A DNA stretch of 64,000 bases, from the NCBI GenBank assembly GCA_965200885.1, contig OZ241737.1:62001-126000 (forward strand), written 5' to 3'. This DNA comes from MPNP01 sp026710155. Lineage in GTDB: Bacteria > Pseudomonadota > Alphaproteobacteria > Rhodobacterales > Rhodobacteraceae. The notes beneath the pieces are model-generated. The model did not search any database, had not been told where the DNA came from, and saw nothing but the letters and a program-made list of their open reading frames with translations. A program made the position numbers and the translations under genes. Positions 46,349 to 56,350 of this stretch are shown piece by piece (the first letter of the stretch is position 1; each line of letters begins with the position of its first letter).

Positions 46349-46468
46349 ATATTCACACCCTTTTTTCTTTTTACCTATTCAAGTAATTGATATCATCATC
46401 CATTAAACGGCGATACATATTAATTCCATCATGACTTTTAGAAATTTATCATTTAACTCGATTACAGA

Positions 46469-47215
46469 ATGTTTCTAGCCTTGCCATTTAGGGACCATAA
46501 CCCCTCCAGAAAGGTTCCTTACATAAATTACTCACTCATTGCCTTGAATATAATTGTATTCGCTTCCCATGGCGGACAGGAGAATCTGGATATTGCCCTT
46601 GTTTTTGCACTTTATCCCATCGAAGTCATAAATCTCAGCAGATTTGAAACATTGATCACATCTGGATTTCTGCATGCCGACCTCAAGCATCTGTTTTTCA
46701 ATATGCTCTTCCTGTATCTTTTTGGTGATAACCTGGAGGACAGGCTGGGTCATTTCCGCTATCTGGGATTCTATCTTTTATGCATGATTGGTGCCGGCAT
46801 GATACATATATTTTCCTGTATACTATTTGGTGGTTTGCATAACCCGGTTATCGGGGCATCAGGTGCAATCAGTGGGGTGGTTGGAGGTTACTTTCTTTTA
46901 TTCCCCAAGGCCAAAATTGATTTTCTCATTTGGATAATCATTTTTTTCTGGGTACTTCCCCTTAGCGCATGGTTTGCATTTGGTGTCTGGGTTTTACTGG
47001 AACTATGGGATGTGTATACAGGTTCCTTTTTGACGAGCAATGTCGCAACATTTGCCCATTTGGGAGGTTTTTTCTGTGGACTGTTACTAATTTTTCCACT
47101 CTGGATTAGATTGGGAGGAACCAAGTTTTGGCATGTAACCGACGGCAAACCTCCTAATCCAGAGAAAACAAGTGATAATCGACCGGTTAAAATCCCCATT
47201 GTTCGAAAGCGATAA
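46469..47215 (+). CDS. Rhomboid family intramembrane serine protease
   Basis: A 248-residue polytopic protease with six to seven membrane segments. The catalytic serine is S131 in VIGASGAISGVVGG and the partner histidine is H197 in ATFAHLGGF. HADLKHLFFNMLFLYLFGDNLED gives the conserved L1-loop and TM2 region. Substrates are unknown. It is a stand-alone gene, and the C-terminal tail is basic. Confidence 0.93.
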   Translation: MFLALPFRDHNPSRKVPYINYSLIALNIIVFASHGGQENLDIALVFALYPIEVINLSRFETLITSGFLHADLKHLFFNMLFLYLFGDNLEDRLGHFRYLGFYLLCMIGAGMIHIFSCILFGGLHNPVIGASGAISGVVGGYFLLFPKAKIDFLIWIIIFFWVLPLSAWFAFGVWVLLELWDVYTGSFLTSNVATFAHLGGFFCGLLLIFPLWIRLGGTKFWHVTDGKPPNPEKTSDNRPVKIPIVRKR

Positions 47216-47419
47216 TTATTCTAGGTTTTACAGTTGAGACAACCCTTTCAAATTTGTTTCTCCAGTTAGAACTAAGTTTCAATTAACTGGTATATACAAT
47301 TTTTGAAGTCGTGCTTATCCAAACGCCTCTAGAAAAAATTCCAACTGGAAATTGGTCTTCTTGGGTACTCTTAATGTATCTGAAAGCTGCTGGTAGAAAT
47401 ATGGCGGTACAAACAAATC
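47216..47419. other. Spacer after the rhomboid gene
   Basis: A+T-rich, no gene recognised. A 112-codon plus frame (47311-47649) is the shadow of the pRiA4b-like relic. Confidence 0.4.
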
Positions 47420-48015
47420 TTATCTCAGCCTTGAGTTTACTTCCTCTAAATCAAAATGCTTGGGGTCAAAGTCAATACTTCGCCCCAGATATTCTTCTTC
47501 TTTTGGCTTTCTTTCAGGATCACTTAAAATTTCACAATAATCTTCATAACCGGACCAGTCACTTATATCTTCAGGTGGACAAGTTATTCTTCCTTTTGAC
47601 AGTACACATCAGATTTTACTTTTGGGTTGATATAGTTGCTATCCTCTAGTAACAAACATGGTACCAACCGTCTCCAAAATCATACTCGTAAGAGAATTTA
47701 CTCCCTTCTTCATTTACAAATTCATCAAGGCAAAAACTTTCTGATTTTACCTCGTTTTCAAGTGTATCTGGATCACCTTCACAGGAATATATACCAATAT
47801 TAAATTCGTACAAATGGCAGTCATGACCACCCCATAATGTGCTTTATGACAAGGTGCAGGTCATGTAGGGTAATGCAGGAAGGAACAATAAAACGTCGCC
47901 ATGGTGGTGGCTTGGAACCATGTAGTTGAATTTTCAACTGATTAAATTGTCTTCTATCTACACTAACAGGTAAAAGTACAATCGTCATAATCCTATTACA
48001 AATCATTTCAACCAA
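47420..48015 (-). pseudogene. Plasmid pRiA4b ORF-3-like protein, frameshifted
   Basis: Three minus-strand pieces join into one protein of PF07929 type. The first, from 48015, has IQLHGSKPPPWRRFIVPS and ITLHDLHLVIKHIMGW; the second continues HDCHLYEFNIGIYS and has KFSYEYDFGDGWYHVC; the third has PPEDISDWSGYEDYCEIL and the ending DFDPKHFDLEEVNSRLR. The junctions are near 47821 and 47650, each needing a frameshift. All family landmarks are in order, so decay seems recent. The function of the family is unknown. Confidence 0.8.
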
Positions 48016-48149
48016 ATCTATCAGTTAATATTCATATCAAGAATGTTGGGATATAGATTGGAATTAAGTTGGTAATTGAAAATGGTCTTGTTCGAATTGA
48101 TAAACAGGGTGATCTTGAAAAATCAAGAACAAGATAGGAAATCTGTATT

Positions 48150-49463
48150 ATGATTGAAGGTAATCATCAAGCATTTAAAACGCTAAAAAAGAATCACCTT
48201 GAAAGTATAAATATGTTTACGACAACGAATGAATTGTTAAGACAAATTCGAGTGGACGAGGATATCTCACTTGAATGCAAGGATCTTAAGTTTAAGGGAG
48301 AAAAAGTCCTAAACCCTCGCGGGAATTGTATAGCAGAAGAGCTGGCTGCAATGGCAAATACTGCCAATGGTGTACTTGTATTGGGTGTGGACGATAAATC
48401 CAAAACCATAACCGGAATCCCTGAAAATAAACTTCAAGCGGTCGAAACTTGGATTAGAGAAATTTGCGATGGCCTAATTAAACCACCTCTTTTGTGCCAT
48501 ATTAGAAAAATCATAGTCACGCTTGATGAAAGTTTGGAGAGAGTTATTATTCGTGTAGATGTGCCAAAAAGTCTTCAAGTCCATATGGCAAATGGTAGTT
48601 ATTTCCATAGAGTTGGAAGTTCGAAAAGGTTAATGGAACCAGAGGCTCTGGCAAGATTATTTCAACAGCTAAGCCAGACAAGACTAATACGATTTGATGA
48701 ACTTCCGGTACCATTCACAACTAGCAATTGTCTTGATAAAGATTTGTATGAGAAATTCAAATCAGAACTTTCACCTGATTATGACGAAGAGTTTTTGCTT
48801 AAACTTAAACTTCTGACAAAGGATGAGGAAGGAAAGATTCATGCTAGTGTAAGCGGTGTATTAATGGCTAATAAGAAACCCCGACAATTTCTTAATAATG
48901 CCTTCATTCAGGCTATATCATATCGAGGTACTGAGCGGAATGCCGCCTATCAGCTAGATGCCAGGAATATAGATGGCCCCTTGGATTCTCAGATATTGGG
49001 GGCCTGCAGGTTTGTCGAAAGAAACATGAAAATCTGTGCAGTCAAGGAACCGATGAGAAGGGATATCCCGCAATACTCCCAACAAGCAGTATTTGAAGCT
49101 ATTGTCAATGCGGTGGCTCACAGGGATTACTCCATTTATGGCTCTAAAATTCGACTTCACATGTTTTCGGACCGTCTAGAACTATTTTCACCCGGCACAA
49201 TTCCCTATTCAATGACCGTTGATAGCCTACCGTTTAGGCAATCAAGCAGAAATGAATTGCTCGCGAGCCTGCTTGCACGTTGCCCATTACCAATGGATGC
49301 CTCAAACAATTTTCGTCATTATTTCATGGATAAGCGTGGTGAAGGAGTTCCAATCATACTGACTGAAAGCCAAAAACTTTCAGGTCGAATTCCTGAATAT
49401 CGATTGATTGATGATAGTGAGCTCCTGTTGACCATATATGCTGCCCAATCCCCTAATAAATAA
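48150..49463 (+). CDS. AlbA_2/Schlafen-type ATP-binding protein
   Basis: A 437-residue protein with an N-terminal AlbA_2 (Schlafen-like, PF04326) domain: ECKDLKFKGEKVLNPRGN, MANTANGVLVLGVDD and KSKTITGIPE. The C-terminal part (QQAVFEAIVNAVAHRDYSIYGS, LELFSPG) is the GHKL-like ATPase module often paired with AlbA_2, with the helix that carries the N-box (EAIVNAVAHRDY). These proteins are usually annotated as transcriptional regulators or helicase-like; the role is not established. ATG 48150 has an AGGA site; a second ATG at 48213 is possible. It adjoins the pRiA4b-like relic, so the region is accessory. Confidence 0.85.
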   Translation: MIEGNHQAFKTLKKNHLESINMFTTTNELLRQIRVDEDISLECKDLKFKGEKVLNPRGNCIAEELAAMANTANGVLVLGVDDKSKTITGIPENKLQAVETWIREICDGLIKPPLLCHIRKIIVTLDESLERVIIRVDVPKSLQVHMANGSYFHRVGSSKRLMEPEALARLFQQLSQTRLIRFDELPVPFTTSNCLDKDLYEKFKSELSPDYDEEFLLKLKLLTKDEEGKIHASVSGVLMANKKPRQFLNNAFIQAISYRGTERNAAYQLDARNIDGPLDSQILGACRFVERNMKICAVKEPMRRDIPQYSQQAVFEAIVNAVAHRDYSIYGSKIRLHMFSDRLELFSPGTIPYSMTVDSLPFRQSSRNELLASLLARCPLPMDASNNFRHYFMDKRGEGVPIILTESQKLSGRIPEYRLIDDSELLLTIYAAQSPNK

Positions 49464-49555
49464 TTCCATTTAGGCAATATTCCTATTATATGGGTGTAAA
49501 AACAATTTTGGGATTGGTTTTGAAGTAGTATGAAATTTTTCTCTCATGGCACTGA

Positions 49556-50254
49556 CTAGTTGATTGCTGTCAATGATACCACCTTGACATTGCCAATGTC
49601 ACATCCCCTTAACTTACCTCCTATTTGCGCAAATTCAGGCCTGATGGTGTGCTCTCTTTGAACTGCTGTGTACTTCCCGTCAAATGGGTCGGGAGTCCAC
49701 CATTTTTTGCTACCATAAAGTTTACCACTCCATCTTCCTTTCAAGGTCCTGTCAATAAAGCCATCACCATTGGTATCAATGAATGCCCGATGCATTTGAC
49801 CAACAAATCTGATCTCATCGAACCAGATCCAGACTGCAGGCTTGCCGGTTTCAACAAATTCCAATGCCAACTTGCAAATTGAAGTGTCCTGACCTTCCTT
49901 TTGATGGGATATGGGCGATGTGAAACCATATATCTTGTCATTATTGACAAGGATATTTCCGATTTTGCGTGATTGAAACCTTGGAAAACTGGGATTGATT
50001 ATTTCATCAACCTTGTATTCTACCATTCCCCCAAGATCGCTTTGACAATGGATCTTGCTGTCAATTGACTTGAATTTGCAAAGTTTGTTGTTCTCTACAT
50101 TCCCAAGGATTGACAATCCCGGTGGAACCGGAATTTCATCAGTACCTGAAACATTTGTGGAATCCATTCCCAGTATTCCACCTCGCGGAAATACGACGAA
50201 CAAAAGCGAAAGAATTATCCAAAATCCTGATCTTGCTGGTTTACTATACTTCAT
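49556..50254 (-). CDS. Hypothetical exported protein with an EF-hand-like loop
   Basis: A 232-residue protein with an N-terminal hydrophobic signal (FWIILSLLFVVFPRGGILG). The segment FIDTNGDGFIDRTLKGRW resembles a calcium-binding DxNxDGxID loop. Two or more cysteines (CKFKSIDSKIHC, CKL, RGCD) suggest disulfides. No family is recognised. It lies 104 bp after tctA on the same strand and could be a late member of the transporter operon or a separate gene. Confidence 0.6.
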   Translation of the reverse strand: MKYSKPARSGFWIILSLLFVVFPRGGILGMDSTNVSGTDEIPVPPGLSILGNVENNKLCKFKSIDSKIHCQSDLGGMVEYKVDEIINPSFPRFQSRKIGNILVNNDKIYGFTSPISHQKEGQDTSICKLALEFVETGKPAVWIWFDEIRFVGQMHRAFIDTNGDGFIDRTLKGRWSGKLYGSKKWWTPDPFDGKYTAVQREHTIRPEFAQIGGKLRGCDIGNVKVVSLTAIN

Positions 50255-50358
50255 GAATACCTCCTTCTCCCCATAATCAGGGAAGTTGGAGAAACTTCAA
50301 AGGGATTGGTTCTTTATCCTTGATGTTTTTTGTGGATAACTTTCAATGGTTCTGAATT

Positions 50359-51888
50359 TTAGGAGGTTTTTCCTGATCTCATTCTCTTTCTTATAAATCC
50401 GTAAAGGGGTAACAATAACAATATGATTGCGGCAATCGTAATCGGGCCGGCAATGGGCCTTTCCAGGAAAATCATCCAACTGCCATCCGACAGTAGGAGT
50501 GATTGACGCAACTTGGGTTCAGCAATCGGTCCCAAGACTATTGCCAAAACCGCTGGTGCCAAGGGATAATCGAGAATCCTCAGCAGAAAAGCACCAATTC
50601 CAAAAATCAACATCAGCCATACATCGTAAATATTTTGATAGGCTGCATAAGTACCGACAACGGACAGAACAAAAATCAGGGGAGCCAATATGGAAAATGG
50701 CATCCTCAGCACTTTCAGAAACAATGGGATGCAAGCTAGATTGACGGTCACCGCAATGACATTTGAAATATAGAATGAACCAATGAGAGGCCAGACAAAC
50801 TCCGGTTGATTTGTAAACAACAAGGGTCCTGGTTGCAAACCCCAGATCACCATTCCGGCAAGCAATACGGCCGTGGTTGGAGAACCTGGAATGCCAAGGG
50901 TCATCATGGGAAGCATCGCGCCAGTCGAAGCCGAATTGTTGGCAGCTTCCGGTGCAGCAACACCATCGGCTCTGCCCTTGCCGAATTCCTCCTGATTTTT
51001 CGAAACCATTTTCGTGACCCCATAGGCCATCAGGGAACCAGGAGTGGCACCTGCCGCAGGTAAAATACCCACGAAGAAACCCAGAAATGAACCAATCGTT
51101 GTGCCCCGCCAGGCCTCGGGAAAGGATTTTATGGCATTCCATACCCTGTCCAAGGTAATATTGGCTTCAGTCATCTTGAGAGAATCCCGACTTGAATTGA
51201 TGGTCCAAAGCATTTCACCTATGCCATAAACCCCAATCGCCAGAACCAGGAATTGAATGCCCCTGCTGAACCATTGGGTGGAATCAAACAGCAATAGTCT
51301 GGGTGCCCCAGAAATTATATCAAATCCGACCGCAGACATGACCAGCCCGAAACATATGGAAATAATGGTTTTCGGAATATCATCACCACTCAAACCGATA
51401 AAGGTGGCAAAGGCCAGAAGCATCAGGGCAAAGATTTCTGGATTGCCGAATTTCAACGCAACAGAAGCCAGCAATGGTGCCGTACCAGTCAGGATTAAAT
51501 TGGAAACCGTGCCTCCGGCAAAGGAAGCAATGGCCGCAATGACCAGTGCTTTCTCAGCATTGCCGGAAAGGGCCATGGGACGACCATCAAAGGTTGTTGC
51601 AACAGCCGTGGATGCACCCGGAATTCCCAAGGTGATGGATGATATTGCTCCCCCGTACATGGCCCCGTAGTAAATGGCAGCCAAAAAGATCATGGGAGAG
51701 GAAATTGTTCCCGTGATCTCCTGAATGACAAAGGTGAACGGAAGCAGGATGGCCACCCCATTGACTGATCCCAATCCGGGCATGGCGCCTACAAATAGAC
51801 CTATGATTACACCAAGAAAGGCCAGGCCAAGGTTTGTGGGTTGGAGAGCAGCCCAAACTCCATCCAGCAAAAGCGTAACAATTTCCAT
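50359..51888 (-). CDS. tctA: Tripartite tricarboxylate transporter large permease
   Basis: A 509-residue TctA-type membrane protein with about 11-12 hydrophobic segments. GVIIGLFVGAMPGLGSVNGVA and GFFVGILPAAGATPGSLMAYGV are the two conserved Gly-rich repeats, and GAMLPMMTLGIPGSPTTAVLL the usual third motif. TTT systems import carboxylic acids using a proton or sodium gradient. It follows tctB and the binding protein on the same strand; together with upstream genes they form a long operon. Confidence 0.96.
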   Translation of the reverse strand: MEIVTLLLDGVWAALQPTNLGLAFLGVIIGLFVGAMPGLGSVNGVAILLPFTFVIQEITGTISSPMIFLAAIYYGAMYGGAISSITLGIPGASTAVATTFDGRPMALSGNAEKALVIAAIASFAGGTVSNLILTGTAPLLASVALKFGNPEIFALMLLAFATFIGLSGDDIPKTIISICFGLVMSAVGFDIISGAPRLLLFDSTQWFSRGIQFLVLAIGVYGIGEMLWTINSSRDSLKMTEANITLDRVWNAIKSFPEAWRGTTIGSFLGFFVGILPAAGATPGSLMAYGVTKMVSKNQEEFGKGRADGVAAPEAANNSASTGAMLPMMTLGIPGSPTTAVLLAGMVIWGLQPGPLLFTNQPEFVWPLIGSFYISNVIAVTVNLACIPLFLKVLRMPFSILAPLIFVLSVVGTYAAYQNIYDVWLMLIFGIGAFLLRILDYPLAPAVLAIVLGPIAEPKLRQSLLLSDGSWMIFLERPIAGPITIAAIILLLLPLYGFIRKRMRSGKTS

Positions 51889-51946
51889 CGAAATATCTTA
51901 CTGTATCATTCGGAAGTTTTTCATCTCGGACGGACCATCGAAGAAA

Positions 51947-52480
51947 TCAAAGAAAAATATCATAAAGCGGTATGAAAATTGGTTCCAGCGCTCCCTTGGG
52001 GAGGACAATCCGCATGGCAACATCAAAGAAAAAGAAGCAGAAGACGGTTGCACCAACGCCTATCAGGGCAGCCAACCACCAGGGATGCTTTCCCAAAACA
52101 TAGATGTAGTAAAACAGGAAAATTGGAATTGCACCGTAAAATCCCAGCAGACCAATCAGGAGAAGGAAGGCAACCAATCCGCCGCCAACAAGGGCAAACA
52201 TTTTAACCCCATAGGTATCAAGAAACCTGTCCTTCGATCGTGAAGGTGGGGACTTGCGGCGGAACCAGTTTATGCCGACCATTATGGAGCAAACAAACAT
52301 GACCAAGGAAAGCCAAAACGGCCAAAACCCGCTACCGGGTCCTTCGTTGTTTAGATTGATTCCAATGTTGGCAAACCTAACCGCGGTTGGGTCCCAGGAA
52401 GGACCCTCACCGCTTTCCCACATTAGATAGAGGGAGAAGACAGCTATAGCAAAAGCGGTAACAAGCTCGGCTATCCGCAC
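51947..52480 (-). CDS. tctB: Tripartite tricarboxylate transporter small permease
   Basis: A 177-residue TctB-family protein with four hydrophobic segments (ELVTAFAIAVFSLYLMW; FWPFWLSLVMFVCSIMVGI; MFALVGGGLVAFLLLIGLLG; LAALIGVGATVFCFFFFD). The central FWPFWLS stretch is characteristic. It is placed between the binding protein and tctA, as in other TTT operons. Confidence 0.9.
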   Translation of the reverse strand: MRIAELVTAFAIAVFSLYLMWESGEGPSWDPTAVRFANIGINLNNEGPGSGFWPFWLSLVMFVCSIMVGINWFRRKSPPSRSKDRFLDTYGVKMFALVGGGLVAFLLLIGLLGFYGAIPIFLFYYIYVLGKHPWWLAALIGVGATVFCFFFFDVAMRIVLPKGALEPIFIPLYDIFL

Positions 52481-52518
52481 TCTTCCCCCAACTATTTCAA
52501 ACCATATTCCCTGAGGAA

Positions 52519-53490
52519 TTAGTTTATTGCACCAGAAGCCTTCAGAATGACTTCGTGTCGTTCACGCTGAACCTGCCAGTAATTGGATAGGTCATCACCC
52601 GATGTATAATCACCCAGCAATGACTTGTCAGATTTGTATTGTTGCCATTCGGCAGAATCATAAACCTTGGCAAAAAGATCCGTGTAATAGGCCAGTGCTT
52701 CATCGGACATACCCGGTGCCCCAACGACAGCGCGCTGCATGTAATAGGCAAAATCTTCACCGGTTTCAGCAAGGGTGGGAACATCAGGGAACATGGGCAA
52801 TCTTTCCGAAGTGAATGCCACCAAGGGGATGACATCACCGGATTCATAGAAACCAAGGGCTTCCGAAGGATTGTTTACTGATGAATCAATCTGTTCACCG
52901 GCGAGATCCTTGGCTACTGCACCCCCACCCTTGTAGGGAATGTATTTGATTTCCAGCCCAAAGGTATCATTCAGAAAATCCGTAATGATCTGGTCTTCCT
53001 GGGCTGAACCGGTTCCTCCCATGATCCAGTCTGAACCCCGGGCCTTGGCTTCGGCCAGAAACTCTTCAAAGGAATTTACACCTTCATTTTTGTGGACCCA
53101 CAGAACGAAGGTATCCTCTGCCATGCGGCCTATCGGTGCAAACGACATGATATCAATTTCAAGACCTGGCTGACGAAGCGGTGTTGTAAAGAAGGAATTC
53201 AGGGTAACCATTATGGTATGATCCGGATCGGTGGCTGAGTTAAGGGAAACCAATGCCTCGGCACCGGAACCACCTGACTTGTTCACTGGTACAAGTGGTC
53301 TAGATGCCAGTTCCTCCTTTTCAACAATCGACTGCATCAGACGGGCCATTTTGTCTGCCCCACCGCCTTTACCGGCCATGATGACAAAATCGATCGGCTT
53401 GGTAGGTTCAAATTCAGCATGGGCAACACCAACAGCCAAAGAAGCAAAAAGGGCAATCATTCCCAAAGTAAATTTTTTAACACACGACAT
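52519..53490 (-). CDS. TTT substrate-binding protein (TctC/Bug family)
   Basis: A 323-residue periplasmic protein. Signal peptide MSCVKKFTLGMIALFASLAVGVAHAE; the mature part starts with FEPTKPIDFVIMAGKGGGADKMARLM, the Bug-family ligand loop. VPVNKSGGSGAEALVSL and YIPYKGGGAVAKDLAGEQID are typical. Bug proteins bind carboxylates such as succinate, tartrate and aromatic acids. Co-location with fhs, frc and the ThDP lyase suggests the ligand is an organic acid degraded to formyl-CoA or formate; this is inference. Confidence 0.93.
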   Translation of the reverse strand: MSCVKKFTLGMIALFASLAVGVAHAEFEPTKPIDFVIMAGKGGGADKMARLMQSIVEKEELASRPLVPVNKSGGSGAEALVSLNSATDPDHTIMVTLNSFFTTPLRQPGLEIDIMSFAPIGRMAEDTFVLWVHKNEGVNSFEEFLAEAKARGSDWIMGGTGSAQEDQIITDFLNDTFGLEIKYIPYKGGGAVAKDLAGEQIDSSVNNPSEALGFYESGDVIPLVAFTSERLPMFPDVPTLAETGEDFAYYMQRAVVGAPGMSDEALAYYTDLFAKVYDSAEWQQYKSDKSLLGDYTSGDDLSNYWQVQRERHEVILKASGAIN

Positions 53491-53701
53491 TTTTCTCTCC
53501 TATAAGCATGCGATAAAGAATTTTCCTCACCGCGGTTCAATCAGTCCCTGAACTTCAGAGCCTGAATAAGTATGGAAATAGCTGTTCTAGACATTTATTT
53601 CCACAATTCATGAATCATCTCTGTCTCAATCGACCTAGATAATACCTGAAAACATTCTCCAATACCAAATCCTCTAACATAACTTTGTTTCTGGCATATC
53701 C

Positions 53702-55372
53702 CTAAAACAACCCCTGAACCTGTCCCGCATCATCAACGTGAATGGCTTCTGCGGCTGGTAAGCTGGGCAAACCGGGCATGGTCATGATTTCACCACATAT
53801 TGCCACGATAAATCCTGCACCTGCTGAAAGCCTGACTTCCCTGATGGGAATTTCATGGCCGGTTGGAGCGCCCCTTTCATTTGGGTCGGTGGTGAAACTG
53901 TATTGGGTTTTAGCCATGCAGATCGGGAGATTGCCGTATCCGGCCTCTTCCCATTGATTTAACTGATCAACAATCTTCTTGCCAGCCGAAACCCCATCAG
54001 CCCGATAAATTTCCTTGGCAATTGTCTCAATTTTTTCCAAAAGGCCCATGTCATCAGGATAAAGCGGTTTGTAGGCAGCCTTACCTCCCTCGATGATTTC
54101 CACCACCTTTTCTGCCAGGTCGGTTGTACCTTCCGAACCCTTTGCCCAATGCTGACAAAGCACAGCTTCCGAACCCATCGACGTCACATAATCCTTGACG
54201 ACATTTACCTCTGCATCAGTATCGGTTACAAAATGGTTAATGGCCACGACGGCAGGAACTCCAAATTTACGCATATTTTCAATATGCCTTCCCAGATTTG
54301 CACATCCCTTTCTGACTGCTTCAACATTTTCCGGACCCAAATCGTTCTTTGCCACCCCACCATTCATTTTCAATGCCCTGATGGTTGCAACGATAACCAC
54401 CGCCTGTGGAGACAGTCCGGCCTGCCGGCATTTGATATCCATGAATTTTTCAGCCCCAAGATCTGCCCCGAAGCCGGCTTCGGTTACAACATAATCAGCG
54501 ATTTTCAATGCCGCTGTGGTTGCAATAACAGAATTGCAGCCATGGGCAATGTTGGCAAATGGCCCGCCGTGTACAAAGGCAGGATTGTTTTCCAGGGTCT
54601 GGACCAGATTGGGTTGTACAGCCTGTTGCAAAAGTACTGTCATTGCTCCATCGGCCTTGATATCCCGGCAATATACGGGTGAACGGTCTCGCCGGTAAGC
54701 AACAATCATCCGACCCAGCCTGCTCTGCAAATCTTCCAGACTTGTGGCCAGGCAAAGAACCGCCATAACTTCGGAAGCAACGGTGATATCAAAGCCCGCT
54801 TCCCTCGGGAAGCCGTTGGCAACCCCTCCCAGACTGCAGGTTATCTGCCTGAGAGCCCGATCATTCATGTCAAGTACCCTTCTCCAGGCTACCCTTCGAA
54901 TATCAATTCCTTCCTTGTTGCCCCAGTAAATATGGTTGTCAATCATTGCCGAAAGCAAGTTGTGGGCAGAAGTGATGGCATGGAAATCACCCGTAAAGTG
55001 GAGATTCATGTCCTCCATGGGAACAACTTGGGCATACCCTCCACCAGCAGCCCCCCCTTTCATCCCGAAACATGGTCCGAGCGAAGCTTCGCGAATACAT
55101 ATTGCTGCCTTTTTGCCAATTTTATTCAGGCCATCTCCCAGTCCAACGGTAGTGGTGGTTTTTCCTTCACCAGCGGGCGTGGGATTTATAGCGGTAACCA
55201 GGATGAGTTTACCATCCCCGTTATTCTTGATTGTATCAAGGTAATCCGCTGATACCTTGGCTTTGTCATGCCCGAATGGAATCAAACTTTGCGATGGAAT
55301 TCCAAGTTTTGCCCCTATTTCCTGAATTGGTTTTTTTCTGGCCTGTCGAGCAATATCTATATCTGTGTTCAT
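53702..55372 (-). CDS. fhs: Formate--tetrahydrofolate ligase
   Basis: Fhs joins formate to tetrahydrofolate with ATP, giving 10-formyl-THF. The nucleotide-binding loop is TPAGEGKTTTTVGLGDGLN. EASLGPCFGMKGGAAGGGYAQV, MEDMNLHFTGDFHAI and GASVG-like LSAGAGFIVAICGEIMTMPGLP are strong hallmarks. From the ATG at 55372 the length is 556, normal. In this operon it would capture formate released from formyl-CoA into the C1-folate pool. No other C1 gene such as folD is in the window. Confidence 0.97.
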   Translation of the reverse strand: MNTDIDIARQARKKPIQEIGAKLGIPSQSLIPFGHDKAKVSADYLDTIKNNGDGKLILVTAINPTPAGEGKTTTTVGLGDGLNKIGKKAAICIREASLGPCFGMKGGAAGGGYAQVVPMEDMNLHFTGDFHAITSAHNLLSAMIDNHIYWGNKEGIDIRRVAWRRVLDMNDRALRQITCSLGGVANGFPREAGFDITVASEVMAVLCLATSLEDLQSRLGRMIVAYRRDRSPVYCRDIKADGAMTVLLQQAVQPNLVQTLENNPAFVHGGPFANIAHGCNSVIATTAALKIADYVVTEAGFGADLGAEKFMDIKCRQAGLSPQAVVIVATIRALKMNGGVAKNDLGPENVEAVRKGCANLGRHIENMRKFGVPAVVAINHFVTDTDAEVNVVKDYVTSMGSEAVLCQHWAKGSEGTTDLAEKVVEIIEGGKAAYKPLYPDDMGLLEKIETIAKEIYRADGVSAGKKIVDQLNQWEEAGYGNLPICMAKTQYSFTTDPNERGAPTGHEIPIREVRLSAGAGFIVAICGEIMTMPGLPSLPAAEAIHVDDAGQVQGLF

Positions 55373-55385
55373 ATATCTTTCCCTG

Positions 55386-56306
55386 TTAATTTCCCAAAAT
55401 GGCACCTACCGACACACCGGAATCCTTCAACCAGTCTCCTGCTGATATCTTCCCGTTGCCATCAGGGCGTACCCGCTTGATCAGAATACCACCACCATTG
55501 GCCATGACAATAAAACCATTATTGTTGATTTCGACGATTTCTCCAATTTCACCTTTAGCATTTTCGACCAATTCAGCATCAAAAATCTTCAACTCCTTAC
55601 CATCACGGGTTGTCCAAGCCCCAGGTTGGGGATTGGTCCCCCTGATCAAATTATAAACAATTTGTACGGATTCATTCCAATCAATTTCGGCATCATTTTT
55701 TTTGCACCAGGATTCGTAGGTGGCTTTGGATTCATCCTGGGTGCTCCTTGGAGGATTCCCCTCTCGGAAAAGGTTGCAAACATTTGAGACGGAATCTATT
55801 GCTGCCGGGAAAATCTTTTTGAAATAAACATCTCCCAAAGTATCATCCGGACCAATGGGACATTCCCATTGCATGAGAATATCTCCCTCATCCAACCCAT
55901 CGGTGGGATAGAACCAGGAAAATCCGGTTTTTTCAGAACCCCAGATTATTGGCCAATTGATGGAACTCGGTCCTCGATGCAAGGGAAGAAGAGAGGGATG
56001 GAAACATATCGAGCCCTTTTCCGGAATATCCCTTGCCTCCTCGGGAACAAACAGGGTTACATACGCCATGATCATCAAGTCGGCATTCAGGCTTCTCATT
56101 TGATCCAGGGTATCACTATCCCTGTAATTTGCTGGTTGACAAACCGCAATGCCTTTCTCCAAGGCCGTTTCTTTCAACGGATCCATGGGGCGATTTGGCT
56201 TATCCGGAGCACAGTAAACTGCGACAACCTCATCGACTTCATCAGCCAGTATTTTCTCCAAGGCGGCTTTCCCGAAAGCCTGTTGTCCCATTACAATTAA
56301 TTTCAT
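55386..56306 (-). CDS. Formyl-THF hydrolase/formyltransferase-type protein
   Basis: A 306-residue protein of the methionyl-tRNA formyltransferase fold, most like the N-terminal hydrolase domain of 10-formyl-THF dehydrogenase (ALDH1L1). The catalytic region is CFHPSLLPLHRGPSSINWP with its histidine, then TDGLDEGDILMQ with the aspartate, and IRGTNPQPGAWTT. No aldehyde dehydrogenase domain follows. Set between fhs and frc, it may move formyl groups between THF and another acceptor, or release formate from 10-formyl-THF. The ATG at 56306 (MKLIVMGQQAFG) is chosen. The reaction is not proven by sequence. Confidence 0.8.
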   Translation of the reverse strand: MKLIVMGQQAFGKAALEKILADEVDEVVAVYCAPDKPNRPMDPLKETALEKGIAVCQPANYRDSDTLDQMRSLNADLMIMAYVTLFVPEEARDIPEKGSICFHPSLLPLHRGPSSINWPIIWGSEKTGFSWFYPTDGLDEGDILMQWECPIGPDDTLGDVYFKKIFPAAIDSVSNVCNLFREGNPPRSTQDESKATYESWCKKNDAEIDWNESVQIVYNLIRGTNPQPGAWTTRDGKELKIFDAELVENAKGEIGEIVEINNNGFIVMANGGGILIKRVRPDGNGKISAGDWLKDSGVSVGAILGN

Positions 56307-56350
56307 TAAATCCATCCCAATCTTTTCACAGTACAATTCCTAAATATTTA

